Assembly (NCBI GenBank): GCA_016869775.1
Contig: VGDJ01000037.1
Location: 1 to 9,642, forward strand
Length of the DNA stretch: 9,642 nucleotides
DNA from: Alphaproteobacteria bacterium
GTDB taxonomy: Bacteria; Pseudomonadota; Alphaproteobacteria; Rickettsiales; UBA1997
Direction of reading: 5' to 3'
This document shows, piece after piece, positions 7,692 to 9,642 of this stretch (position 1 is its first letter; the number at the start of each line of letters is the position of its first letter). Made by a program: the position numbers and the translations under genes. The notes below the pieces were generated by a model. That model was not told the DNA's origin. It did no database searches and saw nothing but the letters and a program-made list of their open reading frames with translations.

Positions 7692-8298
7692 AACAATAAT
7701 CTTCTAAATATAGTTTTGGACCTAAATCAAAAAATTCTTCATCGTGAGTAGCCATGATTATCAGGCCTTTATCCTTAATTCTATTTTTGATTAAATCGTG
7801 TAATTTATTGCGCCATTCTTTATCAAGATTATTTGATGGTTCATCGAGAAGCCAAATTGTAGCAGGGCAGGCCAATAGCTTGGCCAGCATTATGCGTTGT
7901 TGAACTCCGGCTGATAAATTTTTTACAAGTTGATGACGTTTTTCGGCCAGTTCAAAAAATTCAAGTGCTGAATTTAGTGTTAGTTCGGTTCCATGAATTT
8001 GAGAATAAAATTTGAGATTTTCAAAAATAGATAATTCTGGCTTAAGAAAATTTTTGTGACCTAAATATTGAAGATCGCCATTAAAATCGTTACGAAAATT
8101 CTTGATATTTTCGTTGCCCCATAAAATTTTACCTTGGTTGATTTCATAAATTCCTGCAATTAGTTTTAAGAGAGATGATTTTCCGCAACCGTTTTTTCCG
8201 GCAACAATTAATGCGCTGGAAATACTAAGTGAAAATGATAAATTTTTAAAAATTGTTTTATAGTTTCTTTCAAAACTAATATTTTCAAGCGTCAACAT
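7690..8298 (-). CDS. ccmA: Heme exporter ATP-binding protein CcmA (cytochrome c maturation)
   Basis: This is the ABC ATPase of the system I cytochrome c maturation complex. With CcmB, CcmC and CcmD it releases holo-CcmE carrying heme for attachment to c-type cytochromes. It has 202 residues, the compact single-domain size typical of CcmA. Walker A is GKNGCGKS (34-41), the ABC signature is LSAGVQQR (128-135), Walker B is IWLLDEP (148-154) and the H-loop histidine is H185. The block YLGHKNFLKPELSIFENL (78-95) is characteristic of CcmA rather than of a general ABC ATPase. The start is ATG at 8298. ccmB, often adjacent in other proteobacteria, is not next to it here, which is common in Rickettsiales-like genomes where ccm genes are scattered. 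It is divergent from the hydrolase, with start codons 11 bases apart. Confidence 0.9.
   Translation of the reverse strand: MLTLENISFERNYKTIFKNLSFSLSISSALIVAGKNGCGKSSLLKLIAGIYEINQGKILWGNENIKNFRNDFNGDLQYLGHKNFLKPELSIFENLKFYSQIHGTELTLNSALEFFELAEKRHQLVKNLSAGVQQRIMLAKLLACPATIWLLDEPSNNLDKEWRNKLHDLIKNRIKDKGLIIMATHDEEFFDLGPKLYLEDYC
8253..8282 (+). promoter_or_regulatory. Weak promoter candidate for the hydrolase inside ccmA
   Basis: TTGTTT (8253-8258) and TAATAT (8277-8282) lie 18 bases apart, within the 5' coding part of ccmA on the opposite strand. This would start transcription near 8290. The divergent gap is too short to hold a promoter, so promoters inside the neighbouring gene are expected. 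The match is modest (four of six at -10), so this is tentative. Confidence 0.2.
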
Positions 8299-8310
8299 TA
8301 AATTAATTTA
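8299..8310. repeat. Perfect 12-bp palindrome between divergent start codons
   Basis: TAAATTAATTTA fills the whole 11-base gap plus the first base of the downstream ATG and equals its own reverse complement. It could be an operator-like dyad between ccmA and the hydrolase. Such AT palindromes also arise easily by chance at this base composition. Confidence 0.35.
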
Positions 8311-8966
8311 TGGTAGAATTATCAACTTGTGAACATGGTGTTGAAAAACCAAAATATTTGGTAATTTTATTGCATGGTTATGGAGCTAATGCAGAAAATC
8401 TTATTGATTTAGCTTTTGAATTTCAATCGATAATTCCGGATGCATATTTTATTGCACCCAATGCTATTGAGCCATGGGAAGGTGGGTTTCCAAATTGTTA
8501 TCAGTGGTTTTCATTGTATTCGGGTGTTGAAAGAAAAGTTTTGGAAAAGCTGGCTCCAAACATTAGAAAATCAAATCAAATATTGTTAAGTTTTATAAAT
8601 CAGCAATTGAATAGATTTCAACTAACGCCAGACAAACTTATTTTAGTTGGTTTTTCTCAAGGTAGTATGATGGCTATGTATCAAAGTTTAATCATGACCA
8701 ATAAAATTGCCGGAGTAATAAGTTTTTCTGGCAAAATTGTTGAGCCAAATTTAGTTGGTGATAAAATTATTTCAAAATCTCCAATCTGCTTAATTCATGG
8801 CACCATTGATTCAGTTTTGCCTTTTGAATGTTTCAATGAAGCGCAAAGAATTCTTAATAAACACGGTGTCGATTTTGAAGCTCACGCTATTCCCAAGCTT
8901 GATCACACGATTGACGAGCGCGCAATTGCAATAGCAAAGAATTATTTATCAAAAATTATTCACTAA
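8310..8966 (+). CDS. Alpha/beta hydrolase, carboxylesterase/phospholipase family
   Basis: This 218-residue alpha/beta hydrolase belongs to the carboxylesterase/lysophospholipase/acyl-protein thioesterase family, whose members hydrolyse carboxylic esters or acyl thioesters. The oxyanion-hole segment LHGYGAN is at residues 21-27. The nucleophile elbow GFSQGS (114-119) contains S116, the acid is D167 in HGTIDSVLP, and the base is H199 in LDHTID, so the catalytic triad is complete. PNAIEPWEGG and QWFSL are typical of the bacterial members. No signal peptide is visible, so it is probably cytoplasmic. The physiological ester is unknown. ATG at 8310 gives the expected N-terminus; there is no ribosome binding site. 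It is divergent from ccmA and about 157 bases upstream of rpoZ, apparently its own unit. Confidence 0.9.
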   Translation: MVELSTCEHGVEKPKYLVILLHGYGANAENLIDLAFEFQSIIPDAYFIAPNAIEPWEGGFPNCYQWFSLYSGVERKVLEKLAPNIRKSNQILLSFINQQLNRFQLTPDKLILVGFSQGSMMAMYQSLIMTNKIAGVISFSGKIVEPNLVGDKIISKSPICLIHGTIDSVLPFECFNEAQRILNKHGVDFEAHAIPKLDHTIDERAIAIAKNYLSKIIH

Positions 8967-9019
8967 ATGTTTGAGAAAAAATGCCCTAGCAAGCCCTTAG
9001 AATGGCTTAATAATACTTG

Positions 9020-9079
9020 TTGCATCAAAAAAACTTTGTGTTTAAAATCCGCACTTCAATTTTTAAATTTTAAAATTTA
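9020..9079 (+). promoter_or_regulatory. rpoZ upstream region: weak promoter and 16-bp AT palindrome
   Basis: TTGCAT (9020-9025) and TTAAAA (9042-9047) are 16 bases apart and could form a weak promoter. Downstream, TAAATTTTAAAATTTA (9064-9079) is a perfect 16-bp palindrome about 45 bases before the rpoZ start. The gap 8967-9123 also holds a five-base-pair hairpin (AAGCC 8991-8995 with GGCTT 9004-9008) lacking a T-run, so it is a poor terminator for the hydrolase gene. Nothing else is seen there. Confidence 0.25.
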
Positions 9080-9123
9080 CCATACTCAAATTTTTCTTCG
9101 TAAAACTAAATTAAATCATAAAA

Positions 9124-9468
9124 ATGGCTAGAATCACTGTTGAAGATTGTGTAAAAGTAGTTCCAAATCGCTTCGAATTATGTTTGGTTGCCAGCAACCG
9201 AGCCAAAGCAATTTTATCTGGTTCAAATACTGCCCTTGATCGCAAAGAAAAGCCATCTGTTATAGCGCTTCGTGAGATTGCTAATGAGGTAGTTGATGTT
9301 AATTTAGTTCGTGAAAATATTATAAACTCCATTAAAAATCGGAATCTGAACGAAATTCCAAAAAACACTGACGAAAATATAGTCGAGGCAATCAGCGAAG
9401 AATCTGAACCAAACCTAGTACTTAAAGACGATACTTTTGTTTCTGAAAATATCGAAGTAAACGACTAG
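9124..9468 (+). CDS. rpoZ: DNA-directed RNA polymerase omega subunit
   Basis: The omega subunit binds the C-terminal part of beta-prime, assists RNA polymerase assembly and, in proteobacteria, forms part of ppGpp binding site 1. The diagnostic N-terminal block MARITVEDC (1-9) is followed by NRFELCLVASNRAKAI (15-30) and KPSVIALREIA (43-53), all conserved in alphaproteobacterial omega. The length of 114 residues is normal for this group. The region after about residue 75 is acidic and poorly conserved. The ATG at 9124 begins the conserved MARITVEDC block exactly, so the start is secure despite the lack of a ribosome binding site. The relA/spoT-like gene follows 36 bases after the stop on the same strand, a widely conserved proteobacterial order that suggests co-transcription. 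Confidence 0.95.
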   Translation: MARITVEDCVKVVPNRFELCLVASNRAKAILSGSNTALDRKEKPSVIALREIANEVVDVNLVRENIINSIKNRNLNEIPKNTDENIVEAISEESEPNLVLKDDTFVSENIEVND

Positions 9469-9504
9469 TCGTAGTTCAATATTCAACTCGATTAATTCTT
9501 TAAC

Positions 9505-9642
9505 ATGCTAAGCTCCTCTGAATTAATCAATAAAGTCAAAAGCTACAACCCTTCTGCAAACTTCAATCTAATACAAAAGGCTTATATTTTATCGAGAGAT
9601 GCCCATGGCTCCCAAAAAAGACATTCGGGAGATACCTATTTT
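9505..9642 (+). CDS. RelA/SpoT-family (p)ppGpp synthetase/hydrolase, N-terminal part
   Basis: Only the first 46 codons are in the window; the frame is open to the last base. The segment from residue 23, with AYILSRDAHGSQKRHSGDTYF, matches the start of the metal-dependent HD hydrolase domain of long RelA/SpoT (RSH) proteins, where AH.GQ.R.SGEPYI is typical. R39 aligns with the conserved Arg that contacts the guanine nucleotide in the hydrolase site. The window stops just before the first metal-binding His. The ATG at 9505 gives a normal N-terminal length. In most alphaproteobacteria the product (Rel/RSH/SpoT) both makes and degrades (p)ppGpp. Whether the synthetase, TGS and ACT domains are intact cannot be seen; some Rickettsia species carry fragmented spoT copies. 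It is probably in an operon with rpoZ. Confidence 0.85.
   Translation, partial: MLSSSELINKVKSYNPSANFNLIQKAYILSRDAHGSQKRHSGDTYF

Noticed and set aside
9111..9368. An 85-codon minus-strand frame overlapping rpoZ
   Set aside because: It is the antisense shadow of rpoZ, whose MARITVEDC and NRFEL blocks are unmistakable.

Overview
The window looks like a piece of a small, AT-rich genome from an alphaproteobacterium, most likely in or near the Rickettsiales or another host-associated or streamlined lineage. The reasons are: a CobT-type cobaltochelatase subunit of the alphaproteobacterial kind; a lone ccmA (system I cytochrome c maturation); the rpoZ then relA/spoT order; coding GC of roughly 25-30% in lines counted by hand; short AT-only intergenic gaps; and unrelated housekeeping genes placed side by side. 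No recognised start has a Shine-Dalgarno-like GGAG/GAGG in the usual place. The genetic code is standard, because TGA is used as a stop. The assignment to a lineage is inference.

Layout. Bases 2-382 are the 3' end of an unrecognised gene. Bases 545-1747 carry argG (argininosuccinate synthase), preceded by a plausible sigma-70-type promoter; its GC (about 40% in sampled lines) and arginine codon use stand apart from its neighbours. After a convergent gap with a strange 28-base GC-rich patch comes a minus-strand P1B-type metal-transporting ATPase (3810-1958). It is broken by a one-base frameshift immediately before its GDGxND motif. Between this gene and the next is a 242-275 base divergent gap. 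It holds a TATAAT promoter, a 13-bp inverted repeat ending in a T-run (possible small RNA or leader) and a second promoter.

A tight plus-strand set follows: an exported glutathione-peroxidase-like protein (4086-4769), a renalase-like FAD oxidoreductase (4786-5772) and CobT (5775-7619, TTG start). Gaps are 16 and 2 bases, so this is probably an operon. CobT is far from any other visible cobalamin gene. A small hairpin separates it from convergent ccmA (8298-7690). ccmA is divergent from a carboxylesterase/phospholipase-type hydrolase (8310-8966), and the two start codons are only 11 bases apart around a perfect palindrome. The window ends with rpoZ (9124-9468) and the first 46 codons of a RelA/SpoT-family (p)ppGpp enzyme (9505 onward). 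RNA polymerase omega and the alarmone enzyme are a functionally sensible pair, because ppGpp binds RNA polymerase at omega in proteobacteria.

No tRNA, rRNA, CRISPR array, insertion sequence or phage gene was seen. No gene-free stretch exceeds 300 bases. Nothing here clearly amounts to a new defence or mobile system. The most interesting points are the broken metal pump, the structured leader upstream of the peroxidase operon, the cobT context, the compositional outlier argG and the GC-rich intergenic patch.
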